DNA from: Brevipalpus yothersi
Lineage: Eukaryota > Arthropoda > Arachnida > Trombidiformes > Tenuipalpidae
Reading direction: 5' to 3'
NCBI GenBank assembly: GCA_003956705.1
Contig: QZCP01000833.1
Span: forward strand, 4,702-68,701
DNA length: 64,000 nucleotides
Position numbers and translations under genes: made by a program. Positions 45,890 to 55,498 of the stretch are shown here, piece by piece; position 1 is the first letter of the stretch, and every line of letters begins with the position of its first letter. The notes below the pieces were generated by a model. It saw only the letters and a program-made list of their open reading frames with translations. It was not told the origin of the DNA and did not search any database.

Positions 45890-46650
45890 ATTAGGTATGG
45901 GATGACCTACTCCTCCCTTTACTACTAAAATGTCCCTCAATTTTCTCATCCATTTTGAGATTTCTGAGGCTATCTTCTCAGGCTTGTTGTGTTTCATCAT
46001 TTTTGCTCAAGATTAGCAAATCTAGATGGGACTCCTAAAATTCCGACTAAAAAAGAGATGTCCTACTTTCCATAGGCAATCTGCTTAGGAAAGAGAATCT
46101 AGAGAGATGACAAAATTCAGATTCCCCATCTCAAGACTTAAGCTCGACTTTTCTCTCAAACATCTCCTTGCATACCACTCGAGCTAACACATAGGAGCAT
46201 CATGCCACTAGCCTAAGATATATCTCAGTGGAGAAGCTCTCTCCGAAATCCTGGATAAGGTGCTCAATAAGTCCAATTTTTCGATTCTCTCTCCATCCAG
46301 AAGGCGATGAATCATTAATTTATTTTGTATTCTGTATAATTGCAAGCTAACTTTGGGTGAGTTATGATTAGAATTGATGGTCTGTGGGTTACATGCTATG
46401 AGAGTCCCAGACTCCCAAGAATTCAACTTGTTACACATTCTCAACATCCAAATTCGTTGGTTCTCGCAGTTGACTGAAAGAGCTCGGGTCCCGTGAGACA
46501 AGTGGAGGAATTTTTCCTCAGCCCTGATATCTGTCTCAGTTTGTATGACCAAAAGAGAAGTTCGAAACAAATCCCAGTCTTCCTTGGAGCTGAATTGTCC
46601 ATCGAAAATGATGAATGATTCACCAAAACACAATCAGCTTCTCTTTATCC
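45890..46650. repeat. Alpha block, copy 4 (upstream of receptor copy 4)
   Basis: Matches 49200-49880 downstream of the same gene and, more distantly, 1891-2855. Receptor copy 4 is thus flanked by direct copies of this block, a layout expected from unequal crossing-over. A 141-codon minus-strand ORF (46633-46208) is not kept open in the other copies. Confidence 0.6.
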
Positions 46651-46665
46651 TGAGAAAAAAGGCAT

Positions 46666-46668
<3 letters not shown>

Positions 46669-46757
<89 letters not shown>

Positions 46758-46798
46758 AGAGAGAGAGAGAGAGAGAGAGTAAGAGAGAGAGAGAAAGA
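46669..46798. repeat. (GA)n microsatellite
   Basis: About 130 bp of GA, with two GTAA interruptions near 46757 and 46780, directly before the 5' flank of receptor copy 4. It corresponds to the tract at 1-52. Confidence 0.95.
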
Positions 46799-46921
46799 TT
46801 GAAATGTAATTCCCTCTTAACAATATTGTTGGGATACAGTTAAACTACTCCTGAAGAATTTTGTTGTCACTTCCAATGTGAGCGAGTTAATTTCCTTCTC
46901 ATCAGAAGCTCTGAAAGTGTG
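46799..46921 (+). promoter_or_regulatory. 5' flank of receptor copy 4, A-type
   Basis: Matches 53-150, with about 24 extra bases (TTCCAATGTGAGCGAG region) before an acceptor-like TTCTCATCAG ending at 46905, 16 bp before the ATG. Confidence 0.4.
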
Positions 46922-48658
46922 ATGTTTTCATTCAGTTTTTTCCTTCTAAGACTCTTGATTTTCAGCAAATTTCGATTGTTCTATTCTCACAGTGAGGACA
47001 GTTTGGTGAATTTCAATGATGCCTGGGCTAGAATCGAACGGATAAAAGAAATTTCAAAAACACAAACCGAAATTCGTTATGGTGATAATATATCTCTGAT
47101 TTTCAATGCAAGTGTGTCTGATGCACTGAAATACACAGCTGTTTTTCTCAAGCCATTTGAAGGCTGGACATTGTATTACAATGATAAGGAAATCTTCATC
47201 ATGAATTCGGATAAAAAAGTGTTCATCAAACAGGAAAAAAATAATAATTCACTTTTTGGAGCGATGGACAACCAAGGTTTCTGGATGTTTAGAAAACGGG
47301 CCTTTGGACTTCTCTCTCTTAAAGCTAGCAAAGTAGAAGATCCAGACTTCAAATGGTTGTCTATTCTAGATATACCGACCAATAAAAAGTGGGAACTTGA
47401 CAAAATATTTGAATGGAACAGAGAATTATTCTTGTGCTACTTGCTAAGCCAACCTGCGACTAGTCTCATTATACGTCTAAAGAGTTTGCCTAAGAACAAA
47501 GACATGACATACACTTACATTTCGAGCTTTTTTCTAGATGGATTTTTGGGAGGGGCCTTACTCCCATACTATCCAGATCCTATTCTATATTCATTCCGTT
47601 TTTTGGAAGAGGAAATGCCTCTTGAAATGCGCTCGCTGAAATTGAAAGATGCTATCAGAATATCTGAGGAAGGCATCAAAAAATATCAGTTTGAGAAGAG
47701 ATATCCATCTAATTTTTTCAAATTTGAGTTATATGTTTTTGATTTAACCCAAAAACCATGGGTTGATGGAGAAGAGTACGAAAAAGAGATTTCTCTATTC
47801 CATTTTAAGGATACTGCACCATGCTACAAGCAGATGCCCGGTAAAAGTTACTACGAGTTTTATACTGTGGGTCTCAACCTCAATGCTAAAATTTTTTCTT
47901 TCATCGATGAGAATTTTGATTCCAGATGTGATCTGAATAAGTGTGGTACATCCGAAACCAGCTGCACCTACCAGAACACTGATTTAAATCCAAAAGAGAT
48001 AGCCTCAACTTATTGGAATTTTGACAATTTCACTCTGACTCGATGGACCAACAATGGCCAGAATGAGCAATCCAGCCTCCTTGATTGCAAATATTTTATA
48101 TCATGTCCATTATGCACTCTCTATGGAGCTTTCAATTGCAGATGGAGCTCTTCAAATTGCATCATGAGAGTAGATGGTACAGGAATCTTATCTGACCAAT
48201 GCTATAGCAATGTATCCGCCATTGCATGGATTGAAGGGGAAGAATTTAGAATCGAGATAAAACTGCCGCATAAATTGGTAGAAAAAGCTGGAGAAAAAGC
48301 TTCAGTTTTGATAGACGGTAAAGAGCTGTTAGATGTACAATACATGAATGGTAGGTATGTATTGAAAGTAGGGAAGATAAATACCAAAGAAGCGGAAATC
48401 ATCATCAAGCGTGGAGCATACAGGATGATCAATCCATTCACCATTCGCATACAGAGGGAATCGATCTCTGGTACATTAGGAATCCATCTCATCGTGATTC
48501 TAGTCATTACTGTCCTAGCCGCTTTGATTATCGGGTTCATTCTCTATCCACCTTTTAAGCGTGGAAAGAAAAGAAAAAGAAAAAGTGAAAGCAGCTCCAA
48601 GATATCTGATCCAGTATCAATCGGATCAGATGACTCTACTGCGGAAAGAACTGGATGA
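46922..48658 (+). CDS. Plexin-ectodomain-like type I membrane protein, copy 4 (A-type)
   Basis: 578 aa; the ATG at 46922 follows an in-frame GTG and matches copy 1. It has a signal peptide (FFLLRLLIFSKFRLF), an A-type ectodomain, a PSI knot (LDCKYFISCPLCTLYGAFNC), an IPT-like region, a membrane helix around IHLIVILVITVLAALIIG and a tail with KRGKKRKRKSESSS. It is A-type throughout, so with copy 1 it represents the unshuffled A lineage. Relative to copy 1 there are many replacements in the ectodomain but few after the PSI knot. No breaks. Confidence 0.8.
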   Translation: MFSFSFFLLRLLIFSKFRLFYSHSEDSLVNFNDAWARIERIKEISKTQTEIRYGDNISLIFNASVSDALKYTAVFLKPFEGWTLYYNDKEIFIMNSDKKVFIKQEKNNNSLFGAMDNQGFWMFRKRAFGLLSLKASKVEDPDFKWLSILDIPTNKKWELDKIFEWNRELFLCYLLSQPATSLIIRLKSLPKNKDMTYTYISSFFLDGFLGGALLPYYPDPILYSFRFLEEEMPLEMRSLKLKDAIRISEEGIKKYQFEKRYPSNFFKFELYVFDLTQKPWVDGEEYEKEISLFHFKDTAPCYKQMPGKSYYEFYTVGLNLNAKIFSFIDENFDSRCDLNKCGTSETSCTYQNTDLNPKEIASTYWNFDNFTLTRWTNNGQNEQSSLLDCKYFISCPLCTLYGAFNCRWSSSNCIMRVDGTGILSDQCYSNVSAIAWIEGEEFRIEIKLPHKLVEKAGEKASVLIDGKELLDVQYMNGRYVLKVGKINTKEAEIIIKRGAYRMINPFTIRIQRESISGTLGIHLIVILVITVLAALIIGFILYPPFKRGKKRKRKSESSSKISDPVSIGSDDSTAERTG

Positions 48659-49880
48659 TGGAGCGATGCCAGGCGCAATAACTGAGACCTCTCTATAGGA
48701 ATATCTCTCATAAAATTTTCAACCCTTTACTTCCCTTTAATGACAGGGTTTTCTGAGCATATCATTCTGGTTACCATATCAATAGCTCATAGTTGCATTT
48801 TTGTAAAACTTTTCTCTTCCCTTCTATTTGTATCGTATGTCCCCTAAATCAAATTAAACTGTGGCTCTACCCCTATCATCGAATTTTCAGCTATCTGAGC
48901 TGGTTCATTTGGTTCATCTCACTGAGTTTTTTGCCAGAAGATGGGTTAATTCTCGACAAGATAAATTTTTTTATCCAAAAAAATCTCAATTGCTACCCTC
49001 TTCAATCGAATATATTGAAAACTCTCATCTTTATCTTATGGAAGCTCTGCCAAAGAGCCAATCCACTGAGCTCAAGTTCGTTTCAAGTACTTGGAGAGTT
49101 TGTCTTGGAATTTGTCCAACTCATGTTTCTTGATTTACATGCTTTTCCATTCTAATAAATATTCTCTCCATCAAAAACTCCTATGCTATGATTGATAGTT
49201 CCCTCCATTTGGAGCAGAGAAAAAGTGATACCTGATGCTACTCAAGAGCTGCATATCAATAATATGTCCCTCATTCTTCTCATTCATTTAGACCAAAAGG
49301 ATGTTCTCAGGCTATCTTCTCAGGCTTGTTGTATCTCATCATTTTTCCTTAAGATTAGCAGATCTAGAAGGGACTCTTAGAATTCCGATTGAAAAAGAGA
49401 TGTTCCACGTTCCATAGACAATCTGCTTAAGAAAATCTAGAAAAAAAACAATATTCACATTCTTCCTCTCCAGACTTGATTTCGACTCTTCTCTCAAGCA
49501 TCTCCTTGCATGCCATTCCAGCTAGCATCGTGGAGCCTTATGCTACTAGCCGGAGATATATTTAATCGGAAAAGCTTTCTCCAAGATCCTAGGTGAGGTG
49601 CTCAATAAGCCCAATTTTTTCAATCTCCTCTTCATCGAGAAGGTGATGAATCATTTATTTATTTTGTATGATTGCGAGCTAACTTTGGGTGAGTTATGAT
49701 TAGAATTGATGATTTATCGGTTACATGTTATGAGAGTCCTAGACTACCTAGACTTCAAGTTGTTACACATTCTCAATATCCAAATTCGTTGGTTCTCGCA
49801 ATTGACTGAGAGAACTCGGGTCCTGGGTGAGACATGTGGAGGAGTTTTTTCTCAGTTCTGATATGATTCTGATGACTACT

Positions 49881-49930
<50 letters not shown>
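48659..49930. repeat. 3' flank of copy 4 and alpha block, copy 5
   Basis: 48659-48900 matches the 3' flanks of copies 1-3. 48900-49200 is unique and without a gene. 49200-49880 repeats 45890-46560. It ends in a GA tract at 49884-49929. Confidence 0.55.
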
Positions 49931-49931
<1 letters not shown>

Positions 49932-51660
49932 AACTCTAACCATCAGGCTAGGGATAGAGAGATAGAGAGAGTAAACAGTAAATTCACTCTCTTGGCCCTA
50001 TTTCGTTTCTCTCTTTCTTTCTTTCTCTCTCCCTATCTATGTCTCTTTTTCTTGCAACCAAAGTTTTCAACAGTTAGGTCTACAACGGCTTGTATATTGG
50101 TGCTGTTATTCCGTTAGTTGGCCCTCTTTGTTGCGTCGTGTGGTTATCTTCATAACTCCTGGATATATGAATGATATACATCCTGCATCCCTGAATCTCT
50201 GAGTGATCAAATGGTACAAGTTGTTCCTTGACCAAGAATTAGTTATCGTTTTTGCATAATTGACATGAGGCTAGACATGAGTCTTTTGTTTAGGCTAACG
50301 ACATTGAAGCCTTAAACAAATAATTTCTTATCAATGCTTTTGGCTGCTGGCACAGGTTTCTGTGATGAAGCAGAAAGTACACTGTGTACTGTATTCGCTC
50401 TGAGTTAGTATCATGAGAACAAAAACCTTGATTGTGCTCTTATTGTTTTGGCTAACTTCTCTAAAAATGGCTTCATTCTCTCGAGCTTAACATCCAGCAT
50501 CCTGCAGAGCATCCAACCACTTCTTAATTTTCTCAAGTTTTCCAACACTGATCGAAGGCCTCACTTTGGTATCTAGCCCCAATCGAATGAACAATAAAAC
50601 AGTATTTTCAGTCATACTTCTAACAAGTTTTTTGCATAGTGTTTCCATCTGGATCACGGAAGAACTAGCACTCTATTCTTCCTCTAGTTTCTGAGAAGTC
50701 GTTTTCTCATGATATTCAGAACAATAATCAGGCCTTATGCCAGCAATCATTTCACTCCACCCATTATAATAAGTGTGACCATCTTGGCTTGTGTTTTGGA
50801 GTTTCTCAGTTACTTGCTCTATCATGTGAGCGTATCAGGTTTTGAATACGATTTAGCATGTTCTTTTACATGTTGAAATGGTTGGAAAATTCCTCATCAT
50901 GGCCACATTGGATTGAAATGCTTCCGCTTCTCCTAATATGGAATCTATTGTATTGATTGATTGTTCAATTAATGTATCGACTTCCCCATCACGCACACAT
51001 CTGCGAATATATCCTGTTGCCTTGTTCCATTTGTGCTCATTATCTGGGCTCAGGAGGGCAATACAGGAAAACAAGCTAGAGGACGGGAAAAGAAAATAAC
51101 ATACCGTTACTGAGCGTTAGCACATGTACCATTCCTTCAATTCTATCGAATATTAATGTTTCTATTAAGGCAAGATGCTATGATAGACTTATTGCCATAA
51201 GATGCTTCCATTTTCTTCCCAAGTTTTCTCTACACTCTGTTGAATATGTATATGATACTCATGTGATACGATATACAATCACTCTGTGACCGATCTAGCA
51301 AATAAATTCATCTATCAAGCTTTTCTTCCTCTTGAATAGATTTCAGATATTTTTTGGGTTCTATTTCTGCACTCTTTGTATGTTCACTCAGTCGCTCGAT
51401 CTGATATCCATGAAATGAGAATGCTCCATACTGCTCCATCATGAAATAAATATCAGAAAAAGTGTGTTTTTAAATCCCTATAATGAGAAGGATCTAAGAG
51501 GAAATTCCTATTCAATTCGATAAAATTTTCAAATGATTAAATTTATCACGGACAGCAGTGAAGAAATTCCTGAACACAATCGATATTAGCTTCACTTCTA
51601 TCGTAATCCTCATGATTATAATCATACTCTAGGGTGTGAATTTTCTTGTCCGAGCGAAGA
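49931..51660 (-). repeat. SINE head remnant and delta block, copy 4
   Basis: Only the A-box end of the SINE remains (49950-49940); the B box and body are replaced by the GA tract. The delta block follows, with minus-strand exon-like reading 51074-50853 (FSCIALLSPDNEHKW, STCKRTC) and, in a shifted frame further on, EQVTEKLQNTSQDGHTYYNG. In this copy the frame joining these two parts is open over the stretch that is shifted in copies 2 and 3. No MULE is present between alpha and delta here. Confidence 0.45.
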
Positions 51661-52019
51661 ATTTCTAGATGTGGTTCCTTACCCTAGATGTTGAGATGAT
51701 TGTTAGATGAATAGCAAAGAGATGAGGTTACTTCTGCGAGGCTGATTCATGTGAAAACTTACTGAAACTTAAGGAATAGAATGAGACTGGATGTTTCTAA
51801 TCTGTTTCTGATCTGCGTCTTGGAAGTTCTTTCAGACGTTCTAGGACCTCTTGTCGCAGCTGATCAGATTCTGAGTATCAGATAGAATGAGTGGATTAAG
51901 AATCCTTAATGATATTCGTTTGAGCTCAACATTGTTGAGATAAATACACAGCAATTGTTGAATTAAGTGCCGAAAAATTTTGTTCCTTTATCCATGTCTA
52001 TTTTCTTCATAACAGAGTG
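51661..52019 (+). promoter_or_regulatory. Epsilon block: 5' flank of receptor copy 5
   Basis: Same block as 6770-7124. GATAAATA is at 51939-51946, 81 bp before the ATG. The acceptor-like AACAG ends at 52015. Confidence 0.5.
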
Positions 52020-53780
52020 ATGATTTGCCTCAAGTTGTTCTCCTTCATTAAGCTCATTCAAGCTCTCATAGTTTGGGAGAGATTCATGCTCCTGAGATCG
52101 CACCAAGAAAATAATATTGTCAATTTCAACGATGCATTTGCAAGAATCAATCGAATAGAGAAAAGTGACCGAACCAAAGTTTATTATGGCGATCCTCCGA
52201 ATTTCCCACTTCCGATTAGTGAAGAGGAAGCCTTGAACTATAGAGCAGTTATCCTTAGACCAGTCAATGGATTGGCTATTCTCTTCAATTCGACAAACTA
52301 TCTCATTCTACAAAATGGAAATAGATATCTTAACAAGCACTCTGATTACAATTATGGAGCGATGACTAATGAAGGCTTTTGGAGATTTCAATCAAGTAAA
52401 GGACCCAATAATTTTACTCTAGTAGGATTTACATCACTTCCTAAATCAGGAGGAGACTGGGAGTGGAAAATAATTAGACAGAGCATACCCATTGGAAAAG
52501 GATGGAAATTCATCCAAGAATTCGAATGGAAAGACGACCTTTTTGCTTGTTTCGAAAGAACTGACAATAAACTGGTTGTATTGCGTCTCAAAAGAGCTCC
52601 TGAAAACTTTACGCAGTATGGAACATTCATCTCGAGTTTCTTTGTTGAAAGCACTTACAAGCGGGTGGCCTACTTCTTACCCTCTTATCCTGACCCCATC
52701 ATGTACTATTCGAGAAAAGAAGAGAATGGCATACTCTTTTTCAGTGCTCTTGAGCTGAAAGATGCCATTGAAATGTCCGATCAAGGTTTCCGACAATGCA
52801 AAGAGAATGACAAATACCCTCGTAATTTTTTCAAGCTCCGACCTTTCATAAGGGATGTAACCATAAAAGATCCTGTTTTCAGATCCGGTGAATGTAAGAA
52901 AGATATTCCATGTTTTCAGCTAACAAAGTCTATACAATGCTTCCAGCTCCCAAAAAACATCCTGAATTACAACAGCGTTGATATCTATACTGTTGGCCTT
53001 AATTTCAAGGCAAGAATACTATCTTTCATCAATGGTAGCTTAGATGTTCGGTGTGACCTAAGTGATTGTAACAAAACTATGGCCTCTTGTAGATCTAAGA
53101 AGATAGAACTCAAAAAGGGTACTGAATTTTCATCAATATATTGGGATTTTGACAAGTTTGCTCTAGCCAGATGGACAAAAGATGGAAGGAAGACACTGTA
53201 CAGACTTCTCGATTGTAGTTTTTTTTTCAGTTGCCCTTCTTGCAGTCTTTATGGAGGTTTCAATTGTAAATGGAATTCTTCAAGCTGCGTTGATAAAGAG
53301 GAATCCTTACTTAGCGTAAAGAATCAGTGCTATTCTAATGTCACAGCATCGAGAGAGAAACTGAAAAAAGATCGAATGGAGTTGACCATCAAGCTGCCCC
53401 ACAAACTCAATCGAAAAGCGGGCGAGAGAGTTTCCGTAACTGTTCAAGGAGATTATTTCCAGGATGTTGATTGGTCTAATGGAGTGTACAGAGTCACACT
53501 ACCGAACAAGAACACTACAGAAGGAGTAATCACAATTAAACGGGGAGCGTTCATGATGGAAACTCTTTTTGAAATCAAGGATCTCAAGGATCAGTCTTCA
53601 TTTCCCATCGATTACATCATAATAATTGCGGTCCTCTTAACTCTTGGGATCTTCATTTTATTCACCGTTTACTACATCAAGACTCATGGAGTTAAAGATT
53701 TAGAAGAATTTGAATCTACAATTTCCAGCCCAGTGATGTTACCCACGATGACAAAATCAAAAAATAATTCCCACTTTTGA
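52020..53780 (+). CDS. Plexin-ectodomain-like type I membrane protein, copy 5 (B N-half, unique C-half)
   Basis: 586 aa. Up to YWDFD (about 53150) it is nearly the same as copy 2, then changes at once to a different C-half: KFALARWTKDGRKTL, a PSI knot LDCSFFFSCPSCSLYGGFNC, an IPT-like region (MELTIKLPHKLNRKAGE), a membrane helix in DYIIIIAVLLTLGIFILF and a 33-residue tail without the basic KRGKKGK cluster. The C-half resembles copies 6 and 7 more than copies 1-4. The 3' flank is unrelated to the alpha block, so gene back and flank changed together. No breaks. Confidence 0.8.
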   Translation: MICLKLFSFIKLIQALIVWERFMLLRSHQENNIVNFNDAFARINRIEKSDRTKVYYGDPPNFPLPISEEEALNYRAVILRPVNGLAILFNSTNYLILQNGNRYLNKHSDYNYGAMTNEGFWRFQSSKGPNNFTLVGFTSLPKSGGDWEWKIIRQSIPIGKGWKFIQEFEWKDDLFACFERTDNKLVVLRLKRAPENFTQYGTFISSFFVESTYKRVAYFLPSYPDPIMYYSRKEENGILFFSALELKDAIEMSDQGFRQCKENDKYPRNFFKLRPFIRDVTIKDPVFRSGECKKDIPCFQLTKSIQCFQLPKNILNYNSVDIYTVGLNFKARILSFINGSLDVRCDLSDCNKTMASCRSKKIELKKGTEFSSIYWDFDKFALARWTKDGRKTLYRLLDCSFFFSCPSCSLYGGFNCKWNSSSCVDKEESLLSVKNQCYSNVTASREKLKKDRMELTIKLPHKLNRKAGERVSVTVQGDYFQDVDWSNGVYRVTLPNKNTTEGVITIKRGAFMMETLFEIKDLKDQSSFPIDYIIIIAVLLTLGIFILFTVYYIKTHGVKDLEEFESTISSPVMLPTMTKSKNNSHF

Positions 53781-55336
53781 GCATGTTTGCTCCGTGAATA
53801 TCGTGAACCTGATCTAAAAATATCACGATCAACAATTGGGTATACATGGGAAGTTGAGCTTGTCCATAACATCCGTTGGCAAAGACAAAGACGGAACCTT
53901 GAGCATCAATGTTGGATTTTGGACAACTCATATTCCAAGATGCCGTTGCTGAGACTAGCTGCTGAAGATTTAATTGCCAAGAGAATTCGTTTAAATAGCT
54001 TCAGTTTCTACTCAGTAATTCTCTTTGCTATCAAGACAATGAATTAGAATGTCCCTCATTAGTTTCAGAAGTAATGAAGAGGGAAGTATTATCAAGCCTA
54101 CCCTCGGTAGATAATTTCGCTTACAAACCGTTCCAAACTATCTGAGAGTCAGAATGGTGTAGATAGAAGTAGAGGATTCAAAGAAATTTTGTCAAAGAAA
54201 AAATGAGACATGATCGGAATGTTGAACTTGGTGATTTTATCAGTTCATTAATTTGGGAGCTTGCATTACAGCTTTTCATGCCTACTCGAGATAGCATTAT
54301 GGATAGAAATTCAGAATGCAAATTTTCCGATTACTTTTTTGAGAAAGTCTCGTGGGCATTAAAATTTGAAATTTTCAGCATATTTGGTATAGAAATTGGA
54401 GTAGAGAGTAAAGATTCATCTATTTTGGAAAAATTGTCAATCTTTGAATTTCTTCTTAGAAATGTTTGATAGAATTATCATTTTCTCCTAGCTCGTCATC
54501 CTCATCTTTGGCCAAGATTCCATAATTTTGATCCAAAAGATTTTCGATTTTTGATCATTGATCGAATTGAGACTTTCAATCAAACGTGTCATCTTATTCG
54601 TTTGGCTTTCCTAAGCAGTAAAGCTTAAAGGGTAAAGGGAAAAGATGATATTCACATTTGCTGCTACCAGTTTGAGTAGCCTCTCTGAGAGAAAAGATAT
54701 CCAAGCTCAATGAATCCATGAAGTTATCAGATTTAGAATAGGATAAAATTCCAATTCAAAGCTCAAGAAGACCGTGATTGAGTGAGAATCTTCTCAGAAA
54801 GTTGAGCCTAAATGAGAGATTGTATTATTGTATTATCAATACTATTAGAATCAAGTTTGAACCATGTTCCAATATATTTTACAATCAGTCATATCAAAAA
54901 ATCAAATTAGTTTTTAGGGAACTCTTCATTGCCGAATTTTAGGAATTCCATAACTGCATGAATTAAGTCAATATCATGCAAAATGCATGGGGATTGAATG
55001 TAGGGAAACAATTCTTCCTCAAATTCTACCCTTCAGAAAGTTTCACTCCTCTCGTAATGCTTCTGACAATAATTATATCCCAGTGTATGAATGATTTCCA
55101 TATTCGAGAAGTGAATTGCTTATTGTAGTCAATTATACTTGATATCGAGATAGTTATCAGATAGATATGAGGAAGTGACTTCTCGAAGACTGAATAATGC
55201 AAAATCTAGATCCTACTCAGATACTGAAATGAAATTGCATGTTCATAACGTTAAGATTGAATTGGAAACTCCTTTTTCAGGTTCTAGGAGAAAACACAGA
55301 AAGTTGTTAAGGCATTATACTAGGATCACTTGACAA
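53781..55336. other. Intergenic, no gene recognised
   Basis: AT-rich. ORFs at 53787-54047 and 54203-54469 (plus) have no domain and no splice partners that I can defend. From about 55000 there are weak echoes of the delta/epsilon flanks of other copies (TGATTTCCATATTCGAGAAG region), suggesting an old diverged 5' flank. Confidence 0.4.
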
Positions 55337-55498
55337 AGCCGATTAGATTCCGAGTATCAGATAGAAAGAGTGGTTCAAGAATCCTTAATGATATTCGTTT
55401 GAGTTCAGCATTGTTGAGATAAATACACAGCAATTGTTGAATTAAATGCCCGAAAATTTTGTTCCTTTATCGGTGTTTATTTTCTTCATAACAGAGTG
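55337..55498 (+). promoter_or_regulatory. Epsilon block (proximal 160 bp): 5' flank of receptor copy 6
   Basis: Clear similarity to the other epsilon blocks begins at GATTAGATTCCGAGTATC near 55340. GATAAATA is at 55418-55425, 81 bp before the ATG. The acceptor-like ACAG ends at 55494. The sharp start of similarity gives a minimal conserved proximal region. Confidence 0.5.

Noticed and set aside
46208..46633. 141-codon minus-strand ORF in the alpha block
   Set aside because: The matching alpha blocks at 1891-2855, 8895-10010 and 20353-21340 do not keep it open.
46620..46823. Ser/Leu-repeat minus-strand ORF
   Set aside because: Translation of the GA microsatellite.
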